This document shows, in pieces, positions 1 through 8,509 of a stretch of 61,347 bases of DNA (the first letter of the stretch is position 1; every line of letters begins with the position of its first letter). The stretch covers positions 1 to 61,347 of the forward strand of contig REBL01000142.1 in the NCBI GenBank assembly GCA_007692755.1, given 5' to 3'. The position numbers and the translations under genes are program-made. The notes beneath the pieces are model-generated. The model worked only from the letters and a program-made list of their open reading frames with translations, was not told where the DNA came from and did not search any database. Source of the stretch: Nodularia sp. (in: cyanobacteria) (GTDB lineage: Bacteria > Cyanobacteriota > Cyanobacteriia > Cyanobacteriales > Nostocaceae).

Positions 1-22
1 AAAACTAAGAAGTGATTCTTAG
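1..22 (-). terminator. Candidate intrinsic terminator after the TPR gene
   Basis: On the minus strand, a perfect 7-bp stem (CTAAGAA / TTCTTAG) with a 4-nt loop is followed by TTTT, where the window ends. It lies about 30 bp past the stop of the TPR gene. The stem is AT-rich and the T tract is cut by the window edge, so its strength cannot be judged. Confidence 0.5.
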
Positions 23-51
23 AAGCTCCGTACCTTTAGGTCGGAGTCATG

Positions 52-1137
52 TCACTGACCGAGATTGATTCGTTGAAGTAGTCTATTTTCCGAAGAAACT
101 GGCACATTGTCAGGAGTTCTCTTAGGTATGACTACATTCCCTGTTGGATTAGCCGGTTGAGTAGCTTGACGCTGTTGTTCTATCACCTGGGCAATTTGCT
201 GTATTAATTTCTCAACTTTCTGGGCTGACTCAAAGTTGCCTTGTTCCTGGTATGTTGTGTGGGCGCGTTTCAATACTGCGCCGGCTTGATGAAGTTCGCC
301 CTGATTGTATAAAATAACTCCTAAGTTATAGTAAGCTGAAGCATTCTGACGATTGAGGCGAATAGCTTGGCGATAAACAGCAACAGCTTCTGAGGTTTGA
401 CCTTGAATTGCCCTCAAACTGCCGATGTTGTTGTAAGCTCTGGCATTTTGAGGATCAAGCTCTACGGCTTGCTGATAGGAGGCGATCGCTGACTGTATTT
501 GTCCTTCTCTTTGCTGGGCGATCGCTAAGTTAAAATAAGCCTTGGCATTACTGCTATCTAAATTAATCGCTTCTTCGTATGCAGCGATCGCTGCCTCAGT
601 TTGTCCTAATTCGTACAGTGCCAATCCCAAATTATACTGCCAATCTGACCTTGTAGGCTCAATCACCAAAGCTTGTCTATAAGCAGTAATTGCGGCTTCT
701 TTTTGTCCTTGTCTGTGCAGTGCTAAACCCAGATTATAGTAAGCTTCACCCAGATTAGGATTAATTCTTACCGCCTCGCCATATTCTTGGACTGCTAGAT
801 CCAGGCGATTTTGCATCAGCAAAATATTACCTAGATAATTGCGTGCCATGCCGAGGTTAGAGTCTCTCTCCAAGGCTAAACGAAAGGCAGATTCCGCAGC
901 CTGGAAGTCATTACGGTTATAGCGTGTAACTCCTTGCTGGTAAAGGCTAGCTGCTGCCAAATCCTGCGAAACTGATTTTTGTGCCAGCAGCTTGCTTCCT
1001 GGTAATTCCATGATTGTCGGTGCAGCCAACACCAAAAATGTCGATGCAGCACAGAGAAGTCCTAGATGTGACTGCCGCCAATTGATTACCGGGTGAAACC
1101 AGCCCAACCACTGACGAATTTGATGCTGTTTATACAT
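52..1137 (-). CDS. Exported or membrane-anchored TPR-repeat protein
   Basis: This 361-residue protein has a basic N-terminus and one hydrophobic segment at about residues 26-43, which can be a signal peptide or an anchor. About seven consecutive tetratricopeptide repeats of 34 residues follow (about 65-300), with the usual pattern such as 'AYYNLGLALHRQGQKEAA'. The C-terminus is Gln-rich and ends in a polar tail. TPR proteins are protein-protein interaction scaffolds, and no catalytic domain is visible. It lies 94 bp downstream of queA on the same strand and may be the last gene of the serA-prmA-queA group. The ATG at 1137 is the only sensible start. The function is unknown beyond the scaffold role. 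Confidence 0.85.
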   Translation of the reverse strand: MYKQHQIRQWLGWFHPVINWRQSHLGLLCAASTFLVLAAPTIMELPGSKLLAQKSVSQDLAAASLYQQGVTRYNRNDFQAAESAFRLALERDSNLGMARNYLGNILLMQNRLDLAVQEYGEAVRINPNLGEAYYNLGLALHRQGQKEAAITAYRQALVIEPTRSDWQYNLGLALYELGQTEAAIAAYEEAINLDSSNAKAYFNLAIAQQREGQIQSAIASYQQAVELDPQNARAYNNIGSLRAIQGQTSEAVAVYRQAIRLNRQNASAYYNLGVILYNQGELHQAGAVLKRAHTTYQEQGNFESAQKVEKLIQQIAQVIEQQRQATQPANPTGNVVIPKRTPDNVPVSSENRLLQRINLGQ

Positions 1138-1230
1138 AAGTAGTAACTCTGTACTCTTTTAGAACCCTATAACTCAGAGTACCCACGACAAGAGCAAAAA
1201 TTAAAAGTTAAAAATAAAAACTTCCTAATT

Positions 1231-2460
1231 CTATATTCCTCGCGCTTCTGGAAGAATGAGCATGGCATCACCGAAGGAATAAAAGCGATATTTTGCGGCG
1301 ATCGCTTCTTGGTATATTTTTAACAAACGTTGTCTACTAATCAAGGCACTGACCAGCATCAACAAACTAGAACGTGGTAGGTGAAAATTGGTAATTAGTC
1401 CATCGACTACCCGCCATTGGTAACCGGGATAAATAAATAAGTCTGTTTTACCACAAAATGGTTGTAAATCCCCAGATTTGGCGGCTCCTTCTAAGGCGCG
1501 GACTGCTGTTGTTCCCACGGCGATAATTCGGCCGCCAGCAGCTTTAGTGGCGCGGATTTGTTCGACTGTGGCGGGGGGGACTGAAATCCATTCTTCATGC
1601 ATCTGGTGGCTGGTTACGTCTTCGATTTCTACGGGGCGAAATGTGCCTACGCCAACGTGTAGGGTAATGAACGCTTGATTAATGCCGCGATCGCTTAATT
1701 TTGACAGCAACTCTGGGGTAAAATGTAATCCTGCCGTAGGGGCAGCGATCGCTCCTGGCTGTTGGGCGTAAACTGTTTGATATTGTTCATCAGCAGCAGT
1801 CGATGCTGTGATATAAGGCGGTAGGGGAATCTCACCGTATTGATCTAACACTTCTACTAAAGCTTTGCCTTCAGGCACATCAAAACGCAATAAACGCCCT
1901 CCCGTGGCTGCGTCTGTTTCTAAGACTGTCGCGGTGAGTTCAGACGCGATTGATTGCTTGTCTACAAGTTCAGACGCGATGAATCGCGTCTCTACAAGAG
2001 GAGAATCTTTTTGGTTTCTATTTTTTAAATTCCTGGGCGCAAAAGTAATCTTTGCACCTGGTTTGAAGCGTTTGCCTGGTTTAACTAAAGCTAACCAACA
2101 GTTATTTTGTCTTTCTTCTAATAGCAAAACCTCAATTTCTGCACCAGTGGATTTACGACCATACAGCCGCGCCGGAATAACTTTGGTATCATTGATGATC
2201 AATAAATCATTAGCACGTAATAGCTCTGGTAAATCTCGAAAAATCTGGTGTATGGGTGCGGATTCTTGGCCTGTGGTGGGAGAATTTACTACTAATAAAC
2301 GCGAATTGTCTCTAGGAATTACAGGATTTTGAGCGATAAGTTCGTTTGGTAATATGTAATCATATCCTGCTAATGAACAATCTAAATTTACTGCTTGTGT
2401 TTCTTTTTGATCAAGTTGATTCAAATTAGTATGTGCTATTTCTGGCTCCATTGAATTCAT
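1231..2460 (-). CDS. queA: S-adenosylmethionine:tRNA ribosyltransferase-isomerase
   Basis: QueA transfers and isomerises the ribosyl group of SAM onto 7-aminomethyl-7-deazaguanine in tRNA, giving epoxyqueuosine. Family motifs are clear: '[14 protein letters not shown]' near the N-terminus, 'RLLVVN', '[12 protein letters not shown]', '[12 protein letters not shown]', '[10 protein letters not shown]' and '[17 protein letters not shown]'. I place the start at the ATG at 2460, which has a GGAA motif just upstream, instead of an in-frame GTG at 2475; the protein is then 409 residues. It is longer than most QueA proteins because a poorly conserved loop contains an in-frame tandem repeat (about 1941-2000). 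The gene lies 24 bp after prmA, so cotranscription is likely. Confidence 0.95.
   Translation of the reverse strand: MNSMEPEIAHTNLNQLDQKETQAVNLDCSLAGYDYILPNELIAQNPVIPRDNSRLLVVNSPTTGQESAPIHQIFRDLPELLRANDLLIINDTKVIPARLYGRKSTGAEIEVLLLEERQNNCWLALVKPGKRFKPGAKITFAPRNLKNRNQKDSPLVETRFIASELVDKQSIASELTATVLETDAATGGRLLRFDVPEGKALVEVLDQYGEIPLPPYITASTAADEQYQTVYAQQPGAIAAPTAGLHFTPELLSKLSDRGINQAFITLHVGVGTFRPVEIEDVTSHQMHEEWISVPPATVEQIRATKAAGGRIIAVGTTAVRALEGAAKSGDLQPFCGKTDLFIYPGYQWRVVDGLITNFHLPRSSLLMLVSALISRQRLLKIYQEAIAAKYRFYSFGDAMLILPEARGI
1941..2000. repeat. Two 30-bp palindromic repeat units inside queA
   Basis: Two adjacent 30-bp units begin with CAGACGCGAT and end with TCTACAAG. In the second unit AGACGCGAT (1972-1980) and ATCGCGTCT (1983-1991) form a perfect 9-bp inverted repeat around GA; the first unit is degenerate. 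A third copy lies at 3418-3446, upstream of prmA. The 30-bp period keeps the queA frame open and gives two peptide copies containing 'IASEL'. Confidence 0.85.
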
Positions 2461-2484
2461 CACATTTCCAGTCACTGACTAACA

Positions 2485-3405
2485 CTAAGAGCGTCGCACA
2501 TTCAAGCAACACCATTCTTTCTTTTTCCACAGGGTCGCAACAATCCAACCGTTTTCTTCTAACGCATCAGCAACAGCTTTCGATTGTTCCAGCAAGATTC
2601 CACTAAAAATTGCCCAAGTACTTGGTTTGGCGATCGCACTCATTTCTGGAACCAACTGAATAATCACATCAGCCAAAATGTTGCAGACAATACCATCCAC
2701 TGGTTGACCCACCAGTTTAGTTACTGTGTCTACACTACCTTCTGCTGATATCAAGCGTTCGGGGCTAACGTCGTTCAGGGCGCGATTGCTGAAAGTTGAT
2801 TGCACCGCCAAGGGGTCATTATCCACTGCATAGACTTTATCAGCGCCCAATAGCAACGCTCCAATGGAAAGTATACCAGAACCACAGCCGATATCCGCAA
2901 TTACCAACGATTCTTTTTTACCACTCTTACCCATGAAAGCCGCAGGTAATTCAGTTAACCGCATTTCTAGGGATTCCAAACACAATTGGGTTGTGGCATG
3001 ATTGCCAGTCCCAAATGCCACACCAGGGTCAAGGCGAATTACTAAGCGTTCTGTGGTGTCTGGTAAGGGTAGCCATGCTGGATTAATCAGGAAGCGATCG
3101 CCTATTTTTTCCGGTTTCCAATATTGTTTCCAGCTAGTAGCCCAATCTTCCTCATCAATTAACTCCCAGTTCAGGGTAGGAACAGACAATCCGACACAAA
3201 GAGCATCTTGACGCAACCACAGCGACAGCGCCGCCAAATCGAGTAACTGGGCTTGAAATCTCGGCAAGTAAGCTTTAACTAGACAGGAATTACCTTTGCT
3301 TTCACTTGCTGTCCCACGGCTGCTAAAATTCTCCAGTCGCCAAAAGACTGACTCTTCTAGGGCTGGTTCACATAAAATCTGTAGTTCCCACCAAGTATTT
3401 GCCAT
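2485..3405 (-). CDS. prmA: Ribosomal protein L11 methyltransferase
   Basis: PrmA is a class I SAM-dependent methyltransferase that trimethylates ribosomal protein L11. The 306-residue length fits the family. The N-terminal L11-recognition region starts '[19 protein letters not shown]', and '[20 protein letters not shown]' is the PrmA hallmark. Motif I '[20 protein letters not shown]' and the catalytic-region motif '[12 protein letters not shown]' follow. The ATG at 3405 is the only good start. It sits between serA (136 bp upstream) and queA (24 bp downstream), all on the minus strand. The substrate assignment rests on family membership. Confidence 0.95.
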   Translation of the reverse strand: MANTWWELQILCEPALEESVFWRLENFSSRGTASESKGNSCLVKAYLPRFQAQLLDLAALSLWLRQDALCVGLSVPTLNWELIDEEDWATSWKQYWKPEKIGDRFLINPAWLPLPDTTERLVIRLDPGVAFGTGNHATTQLCLESLEMRLTELPAAFMGKSGKKESLVIADIGCGSGILSIGALLLGADKVYAVDNDPLAVQSTFSNRALNDVSPERLISAEGSVDTVTKLVGQPVDGIVCNILADVIIQLVPEMSAIAKPSTWAIFSGILLEQSKAVADALEENGWIVATLWKKKEWCCLNVRRS

Positions 3406-3417
3406 TTTTTACTGCGG

Positions 3418-3446
3418 AGACGCGATCAATCGCCTCTGTACAAGAG
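3418..3446. repeat. Third copy of the AGACGCGAT palindromic repeat
   Basis: AGACGCGAT (3418-3426) and ATCGCCTCT (3429-3437) form an imperfect inverted repeat followed by GTACAAGAG. It is the same family as the two units inside queA, here in the serA-prmA spacer. Confidence 0.75.
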
Positions 3447-3540
3447 AGTGCTTCCTTCCTGAGTCTAAGACAGTTAAGAGCTATGAGGTACTCTAAACAT
3501 TTTTCTTCACTTAGCAGTTTTTACTCAGGAAGGAGGCACT

Positions 3541-5121
3541 TTATAGAGTTACTGTGTAAGCATCCCTAATTCCAGGGACTTTGACAATTTCCGCCAAAAT
3601 GCCATCGGGTAAGGGATCATCGATACTCAGAGCCATTACAGCATCACCACGGACAATTTTACGACCTACCTGCATACTGGCAATATTGACATTAAAACTG
3701 CCGAGTAGGGAACCGAGTTTGCCGATAATTCCTGGCATATCACGGTGCAAGGTAAACAGCATATATTTGCTGGGGGGTACATTAATGGGGAAACCATCAA
3801 CGTCGGTGAGATGAATTTCTTTGTCGCCTAATAAAGCGCCTGTGACCGAATGAGTACCTAAAGTACCTGTAGCTTCCAGGTGCAGAGATCCAGCGTAGTC
3901 GCGCGCTGAAGCATCGCGGGTTTCAATCACCCGAATTCCTCGCTCTTTAGCTTCTATACTGGCGTTGACGTAATTTACCCGCTCTCGGAGGGCTTGATAA
4001 AGTAGACCTTTGAGGGAGGCGACAACCAAAGGCTGACTCTTATTGCTGGCTAGTTCGCCTTGTAATCGGACAGTCAGTGATTCTACCCGTCCACCAGCTA
4101 GCTGTCCCACCAAATTACCGAGGGTTTCCGCAAGCTGCATATAAGGCTTGAGTTCTTCTAGCACATCGGGGCCAAATCCGGGGATGTTGACTGCTGAACG
4201 TGCTGGTAGTCCTAAGAGAACATCGCGAATTTGTTCAGCAACATCAATGGCGACATTGACTTGAGCTTCCGTTGTGGAGGCTCCTAGATGGGGGGTGAGG
4301 ATGATTTCTTTACCAAGCGATCGCAAATCAGATTCACCCAGTGGTTCTGACTCGAACACATCCAAAGCCGCACCTTTGATTTGACCTTGTTTAATCGCTA
4401 CAGCTAAAGCTGCTTCATCAATGATCCCACCACGGGCGCAGTTGATAATTCTGGCTGTGGGTTTCATTTTCGCCAGAGTTGTGGCGTTAATTAAGTGGGT
4501 GGTTTCTGGTGTTTTCGGGATGTGCAGCGTAATATAATCTGCTTGCTGCATCAGTAAATCCATCTCCACCAACTGACAGCCCAGTTGTTCGGCGCGTTCT
4601 GTGGAGATAAAGGGATCGTAAGCTAGCAGTTTCATTCCCATTGCTCTGGCTACAGTCGCAACATGGGAACCAATTTTACCTAAGCCGACAACGCCGAGAG
4701 TTTTTTTATAAACTTCCGCGCCTACAAAGCTTTTGCGATCCCACTCACCGCTTTTAACGGAAGCGTTAGCATCGGGAATATGACGAGATAAGGATAACAT
4801 CATTGCCAAGGCGTGTTCTGCGGCAGCGATTGTGTTACCTTCGGGAGAATTAACAACGACAATTCCTCGGCGGGTAGCGGCGGGAACATCGACATTATCC
4901 ACACCTACGCCGGCACGACCGATGATTTTTAACCCAGTCCCAGCTGTAATAATTTCTTGTGTAACGCGCGTACCAGAGCGAATCATCAGCGCGTCATATT
5001 CACCAATAATTTCAATCAGTTCTGCTGGTTTGAGACCTGTTTTGACATCTACAGTAGCAACTTGGGTGAGAATGTCAATTCCAGCTTGGTCAATGGGATC
5101 GGAGACGAGAACCTTAGACAT
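3541..5121 (-). CDS. serA: D-3-phosphoglycerate dehydrogenase
   Basis: SerA oxidises 3-phosphoglycerate to 3-phosphohydroxypyruvate with NAD, the first step of serine synthesis. The 526-residue protein has the long SerA architecture: substrate and NAD domains (about 1-310), including 'GRAGVGVDNVDVPAA', the Rossmann motif 'GVVGLGKIGSHVA' and the catalytic-His region 'TPHLGAST'. An intervening domain follows, then a C-terminal ACT domain ('MLFTLHRDMPGIIGKLGSLL'). An in-frame upstream ATG would add 14 residues. I prefer the ATG at 5121 because 'MSKVLVSDPI' is the normal family N-terminus and an AG-rich stretch precedes it. The gene leads the prmA-queA group. Confidence 0.95.
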   Translation of the reverse strand: MSKVLVSDPIDQAGIDILTQVATVDVKTGLKPAELIEIIGEYDALMIRSGTRVTQEIITAGTGLKIIGRAGVGVDNVDVPAATRRGIVVVNSPEGNTIAAAEHALAMMLSLSRHIPDANASVKSGEWDRKSFVGAEVYKKTLGVVGLGKIGSHVATVARAMGMKLLAYDPFISTERAEQLGCQLVEMDLLMQQADYITLHIPKTPETTHLINATTLAKMKPTARIINCARGGIIDEAALAVAIKQGQIKGAALDVFESEPLGESDLRSLGKEIILTPHLGASTTEAQVNVAIDVAEQIRDVLLGLPARSAVNIPGFGPDVLEELKPYMQLAETLGNLVGQLAGGRVESLTVRLQGELASNKSQPLVVASLKGLLYQALRERVNYVNASIEAKERGIRVIETRDASARDYAGSLHLEATGTLGTHSVTGALLGDKEIHLTDVDGFPINVPPSKYMLFTLHRDMPGIIGKLGSLLGSFNVNIASMQVGRKIVRGDAVMALSIDDPLPDGILAEIVKVPGIRDAYTVTL

Positions 5122-5225
5122 GATTACTTCATTTCTTTTAAATTTACAGGTTTTGCTGCACAAGACTTTTTAGTGTAGTCTTTATCTGTGGCAATTCAGC
5201 AAAAATTAGGCATTTTAATATCAAC

Positions 5226-5313
5226 CTCGTCTTCACTCACCTTTTATGGTAACTGCTTTCAAGTATCAATTGCAGAGATAGTCTGGTGATGCCTCCTGGT
5301 ATCTGAAGACGAG
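5226..5313. repeat. Inverted repeat upstream of serA
   Basis: CTCGTCTTCA (5226-5235) and TGAAGACGAG (5304-5313) are perfect 10-bp inverted copies 68 bp apart. They lie in the 270-bp spacer between serA and the panE-like gene. This could be an RNA stem in the serA leader or the ends of a small decayed element. Confidence 0.45.
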
Positions 5314-5391
5314 TGGTGATTTTGTCCCACCCTTCCGGTAATATAAACCATGACTAGGCTCAAAAACCTGATATATTTATAAATAAACTAG

Positions 5392-6360
5392 TCAAGTTTT
5401 TTCTAGTAGTTTGACATTAGCATAGACCGCATCCATGTAGGGTGTAGGGATGTGGGTGAGTTTGCCCAGTTCAATCACTGTTCCCAGAATTGCCTCCACT
5501 TCTGTAGTCCTACCCGCTTCGATATCTTGGAGCATAGAGGTTTTATGAGCGCCAACTTTTTCTGCTCCATTGACCCGCTGTTCTAAACTGATGCCGAATT
5601 CAATACCCAGTTTTTCAGCTATGGTTTGGGCTTCCATCATCATCTGCCTTGCTAGTTCGCGGGTTAAGGGGTATTGGCAAATCTGCTGTAGAGTAGCACG
5701 AGTTAAGGCACTGATGGGATTAAACGCTAAGTTTCCCCACAATTTGATCCAGATTTCTTGCCGAATTTTAGACCGTACTGGAGCTTTTAAACCTGCTTTT
5801 TTGAAGCTTTGGGCTAGTTTTTGGATGCGTTCGGTTTTGCTGTTGTCGATTTCTCCGATGCTGAAGCGATCGCCTTCAATGTGACGAATTATTCCAGGTG
5901 ACTGTATTTCTACGGCTGGATACACTACACAGCCAATTACCCGACCTATATCAATGTTGGCAGCAATAATCGCTTCTGGGTCAACGGCGTGAATTTTTTG
6001 CCCTTCATATTCACCGCCATGCTTCTGGAAGTACCACCAGGGTATACCATTTTGGGCAGTAACTACCATTGTATCAGGATTATAGAGGGATGATAGAGCA
6101 GGGGCGATGGCGGGTAAACTCTGAGCTTTTACAGCGATGATCACTACATCTTGAGATCCTGCCTCATTTAGATCACTGGTGGCTAGAGATGGATGTACTA
6201 CATAATTTGACCCATCTGCCATGATCACCTCTAGTCCCTTGTTTTGAATCGCTTCTAGGTGCTGACCACGAGCAATAAAGGTGACTTCTTCCCCTGCTAG
6301 AGTTAGTTTAGCCCCTAAGTAACCGCCAATAGCACCCGCACCTACAATACAGATTTTCAT
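5392..6360 (-). CDS. panE: 2-dehydropantoate 2-reductase family protein
   Basis: This 322-residue protein has the ketopantoate reductase fold. An N-terminal NADP-binding Rossmann motif 'GAGAIGGYLGAKL' starts at residue 7. 'IAVKAQSLPAI' supplies the conserved Lys of this family. The C-terminal helical domain contains 'KLWGNLAFNPISALT' and ends with the conserved substrate-binding helices ('GRTTEVEAILG', 'IPTPYMDAVY'). PanE reduces ketopantoate to pantoate in CoA biosynthesis, and panB, the preceding step, lies 4.3 kb upstream on the same strand. ApbA/PanE paralogs with other substrates are common, so the specific substrate is inferred. It starts only 18 bp after the TOPRIM gene and could be read through from it. 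Confidence 0.8.
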   Translation of the reverse strand: MKICIVGAGAIGGYLGAKLTLAGEEVTFIARGQHLEAIQNKGLEVIMADGSNYVVHPSLATSDLNEAGSQDVVIIAVKAQSLPAIAPALSSLYNPDTMVVTAQNGIPWWYFQKHGGEYEGQKIHAVDPEAIIAANIDIGRVIGCVVYPAVEIQSPGIIRHIEGDRFSIGEIDNSKTERIQKLAQSFKKAGLKAPVRSKIRQEIWIKLWGNLAFNPISALTRATLQQICQYPLTRELARQMMMEAQTIAEKLGIEFGISLEQRVNGAEKVGAHKTSMLQDIEAGRTTEVEAILGTVIELGKLTHIPTPYMDAVYANVKLLEKT

Positions 6361-6378
6361 AAATTTTTTCGCTATTCC

Positions 6379-7167
6379 CTAGAGCCGATTTATAGCGTCT
6401 GTGCCTATATTAAGGGATTCCGAAGTAAATGAACCACAGAGGCACGTTTGTGCTATGTCCGTTAAAGATTGTACAAAATCAGCATATCCGTTTGGACAGC
6501 AAGTTTTGATAATAGCTAAATCAACCTCAAAAGCTAATTCCCATCGAATTTTAAGCAGGCGCTGATTGCTAGTGTCTTCAATGAGATAATTAGATTTTAA
6601 AAAGGCTTTCTCCAAAATATCTTTTGTTTGGTCTAACCCCTCTAAATCTTCAAATTTTTCAATTTCTACGCCCAAAATTCTTGAAACTGTATGAGAGTCA
6701 GCCAGCAACCATGTTTCAAAATTTTTAATCGCTAAACCTCCTGAACTCTTATTGCTGATTGCTTTCTCGTTGATATCTAGATGATTATCTCTAATTGTCT
6801 TCAAAGCACGCTCTAAGCCATTCTGTCTTTGAGGGATATTATCATCCGCATCAACCACGATGAGGATCATGTCTACCTCTTCTGGTTTCCAAGCGATAAC
6901 TAACTGTGCTAAATATTTTGTGTCTAAGACTGAATATCCAGTTCGTCGTTTAAAGCACCGACTTTCACTGCTTGATGGATGTCTCTGTATAAAATCACAA
7001 TCATGTAATCCAGCACTTTCAAGTTCTCGCCTAATTAAGGTATGAAGCGCTCCCTCATTGCTCCTTTCAATAACTTTTCCACCGTCTTCTGGCTTGATAT
7101 ATGGGATACTTGATCCCTGTTCCGCTTCTCCTTCGGCTATTAGCCCAATACGAATCGGACGATTCAT
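6379..7167 (-). CDS. TOPRIM-like (DUF4276-type) protein, partner of an AAA ATPase
   Basis: The 262-residue protein has the signature residues of a TOPRIM-type catalytic core: Glu12 in 'IGLIAEGEAE' after the first strand, and 'LIVVDADDN' with Asp106 and Asp108. 'FETWLLAD' around Glu151 resembles the conserved block of DUF4276 proteins. Its ATG (7165-7167) overlaps the TGA of the upstream ATPase as ATGA, so the two are translationally coupled. Overcoming lysogenization defect (OLD) nucleases and PARIS-type systems pair an ATPase with a TOPRIM domain, so a nuclease effector of a defence system is the best inference. A longer in-frame start at 7200 would overlap the ATPase by 37 bp and is less likely. 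The exact family and activity are not proved by reading. Confidence 0.7.
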   Translation of the reverse strand: MNRPIRIGLIAEGEAEQGSSIPYIKPEDGGKVIERSNEGALHTLIRRELESAGLHDCDFIQRHPSSSESRCFKRRTGYSVLDTKYLAQLVIAWKPEEVDMILIVVDADDNIPQRQNGLERALKTIRDNHLDINEKAISNKSSGGLAIKNFETWLLADSHTVSRILGVEIEKFEDLEGLDQTKDILEKAFLKSNYLIEDTSNQRLLKIRWELAFEVDLAIIKTCCPNGYADFVQSLTDIAQTCLCGSFTSESLNIGTDAINRL

Positions 7168-8324
7168 ACCGGATTCCCTCCAAACACATTTGTAAACCAA
7201 AGGTCTCCTAATGCTCCATCATAAGCTTCCATCGCTTTTTGAAAACGCTTAGAATCTGTAGGCAAGGCATGGAATTGAGTTTTGCCTTCATTATCTAGCT
7301 CAACAGCACGTACTTGATGGGGTTCAACATAATTTAGCAGAACAGGAGAATGAGTTGTGATTAAAATCTGAACAGGCTTACCAGCTATTCCTTCTGTAGA
7401 GACAATTTTCAGTAACTCTATCATTTTGTGCAATAGCCAAGGATGAACTCCATTTTCTATTTCTTCAAAGCAAATTATACTGGGAGTGTTTTCTTGATAC
7501 AGCGCAGTTAGAAAAGCCAAGATTCTCAAGGTTCCATCTGATATATCGGCAGCAGGAATATGGTGTTCTGAATATCTATCTATCAATTCAAGTAAAAAGG
7601 TTTTATTTTCTCCACGTGGTAATAAAATTCTTTGTATGTTAGGAACAAGCCGCTTTAAGCGTTCCTCTAATTCATCAAAGTGTTTACGATTAGTATGCAA
7701 AATATCAACTAGTGCATAGACAATACCTTCTCCAGTTTTGTTCATGCCCTCATTTGATAATATTTTACTAGAGAGATCAACTGGAGCAAAATCGTAAATA
7801 TCAACCTTTCTGAGCGCATTGCCGATAGCAGAATCTGAGTATTCATTACTAATCAGAAAATTTCTGAACTGACTTGTTGAATGTAAGTTTTTAAGCGCAT
7901 TAGGTCTTGTTACCTGTAAGTTTTTAAGCGCATTAGGTTGAGATTTTCCTATATCTAAGGTTCGCTGAGGATAATTAACTTGTATATTTAAAAAATCTTG
8001 AAATTTTCCAGAAGAAGTGTTTTCTGAAGCATTGAGGCTCGTAGCTTCAAACGTAAGATAATCAAGCTTTCCATGCCAAAATTTAGATTCAATTTGCGGA
8101 TGATTGTTGCTTGTCTTTTGTATGGTCTGTGTAAAAAAAGGAAATAACTCAAAATTAGATGTATTAGCTATCAGACTTTGAAGAAAATCAGATAACACAA
8201 ATAGCGCTTCACAAATATTCGACTTTCCAGAACCATTAGGCCCAATTAATATGGTTAACGGTTCTAAATCCACTTCGGTGTCAAAGAGGCTTTTATAGTG
8301 CTGAACTCTTATTTTAGATAACAT
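7164..8324 (-). CDS. AAA/ABC-type ATPase of the OLD/RecF-like class
   Basis: The 386-residue protein starts with the SMC/RecF-like pattern 'IRVQHYKSLFDTEVDLEPL' and a Walker A motif 'IGPNGSGKS' (about residues 27-35). The ABC-type signature region is 'SDGTLRILAFL', Walker B is 'IICFEEIENGVHP', and the H-loop is 'LITTHSPVLLN'. This is the AAA_21/AAA_15 arrangement found in OLD-like defence ATPases. I use the ATG at 8324; an in-frame TTG at 8342 is possible. It ends in an ATGA overlap with the TOPRIM gene. A direct repeat at 7882-7938 duplicates 'PNALKNL' in the insert between Walker A and the signature, a region that is divergent and perhaps dispensable for ATP binding. Confidence 0.8.
   Translation of the reverse strand: MLSKIRVQHYKSLFDTEVDLEPLTILIGPNGSGKSNICEALFVLSDFLQSLIANTSNFELFPFFTQTIQKTSNNHPQIESKFWHGKLDYLTFEATSLNASENTSSGKFQDFLNIQVNYPQRTLDIGKSQPNALKNLQVTRPNALKNLHSTSQFRNFLISNEYSDSAIGNALRKVDIYDFAPVDLSSKILSNEGMNKTGEGIVYALVDILHTNRKHFDELEERLKRLVPNIQRILLPRGENKTFLLELIDRYSEHHIPAADISDGTLRILAFLTALYQENTPSIICFEEIENGVHPWLLHKMIELLKIVSTEGIAGKPVQILITTHSPVLLNYVEPHQVRAVELDNEGKTQFHALPTDSKRFQKAMEAYDGALGDLWFTNVFGGNPV
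7882..7938. repeat. In-frame 33-bp direct repeat inside the ATPase gene
   Basis: A 24-bp sequence containing TTTTTAAGCGCATTAGGT occurs at 7882-7905 and again at 7915-7938. The 33-bp period equals 11 codons, so the frame is kept and 'PNALKNL' is repeated. Confidence 0.9.
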
Positions 8325-8509
8325 CTGTTCTAGAGTAAGCAAATTTAGTTATTACTTTACTATTAAAGCTTATCAGGGTGTACTTGTTTAAAACTTTTGT
8401 TGTTTATTTTTTTGCTGCTATAGACTGTAAAAACAGTAATAAATAATTATGCTTGAAGCCTTTGCTCCTTCGCGTGAAACTAAATTCATAATTCAAATCA
8501 CCAATACCG

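Noticed and set aside
1865..2332. 155-codon plus-strand frame opposite queA
   Set aside because: It is a shadow of the queA reading frame, with a composition unlike a protein.
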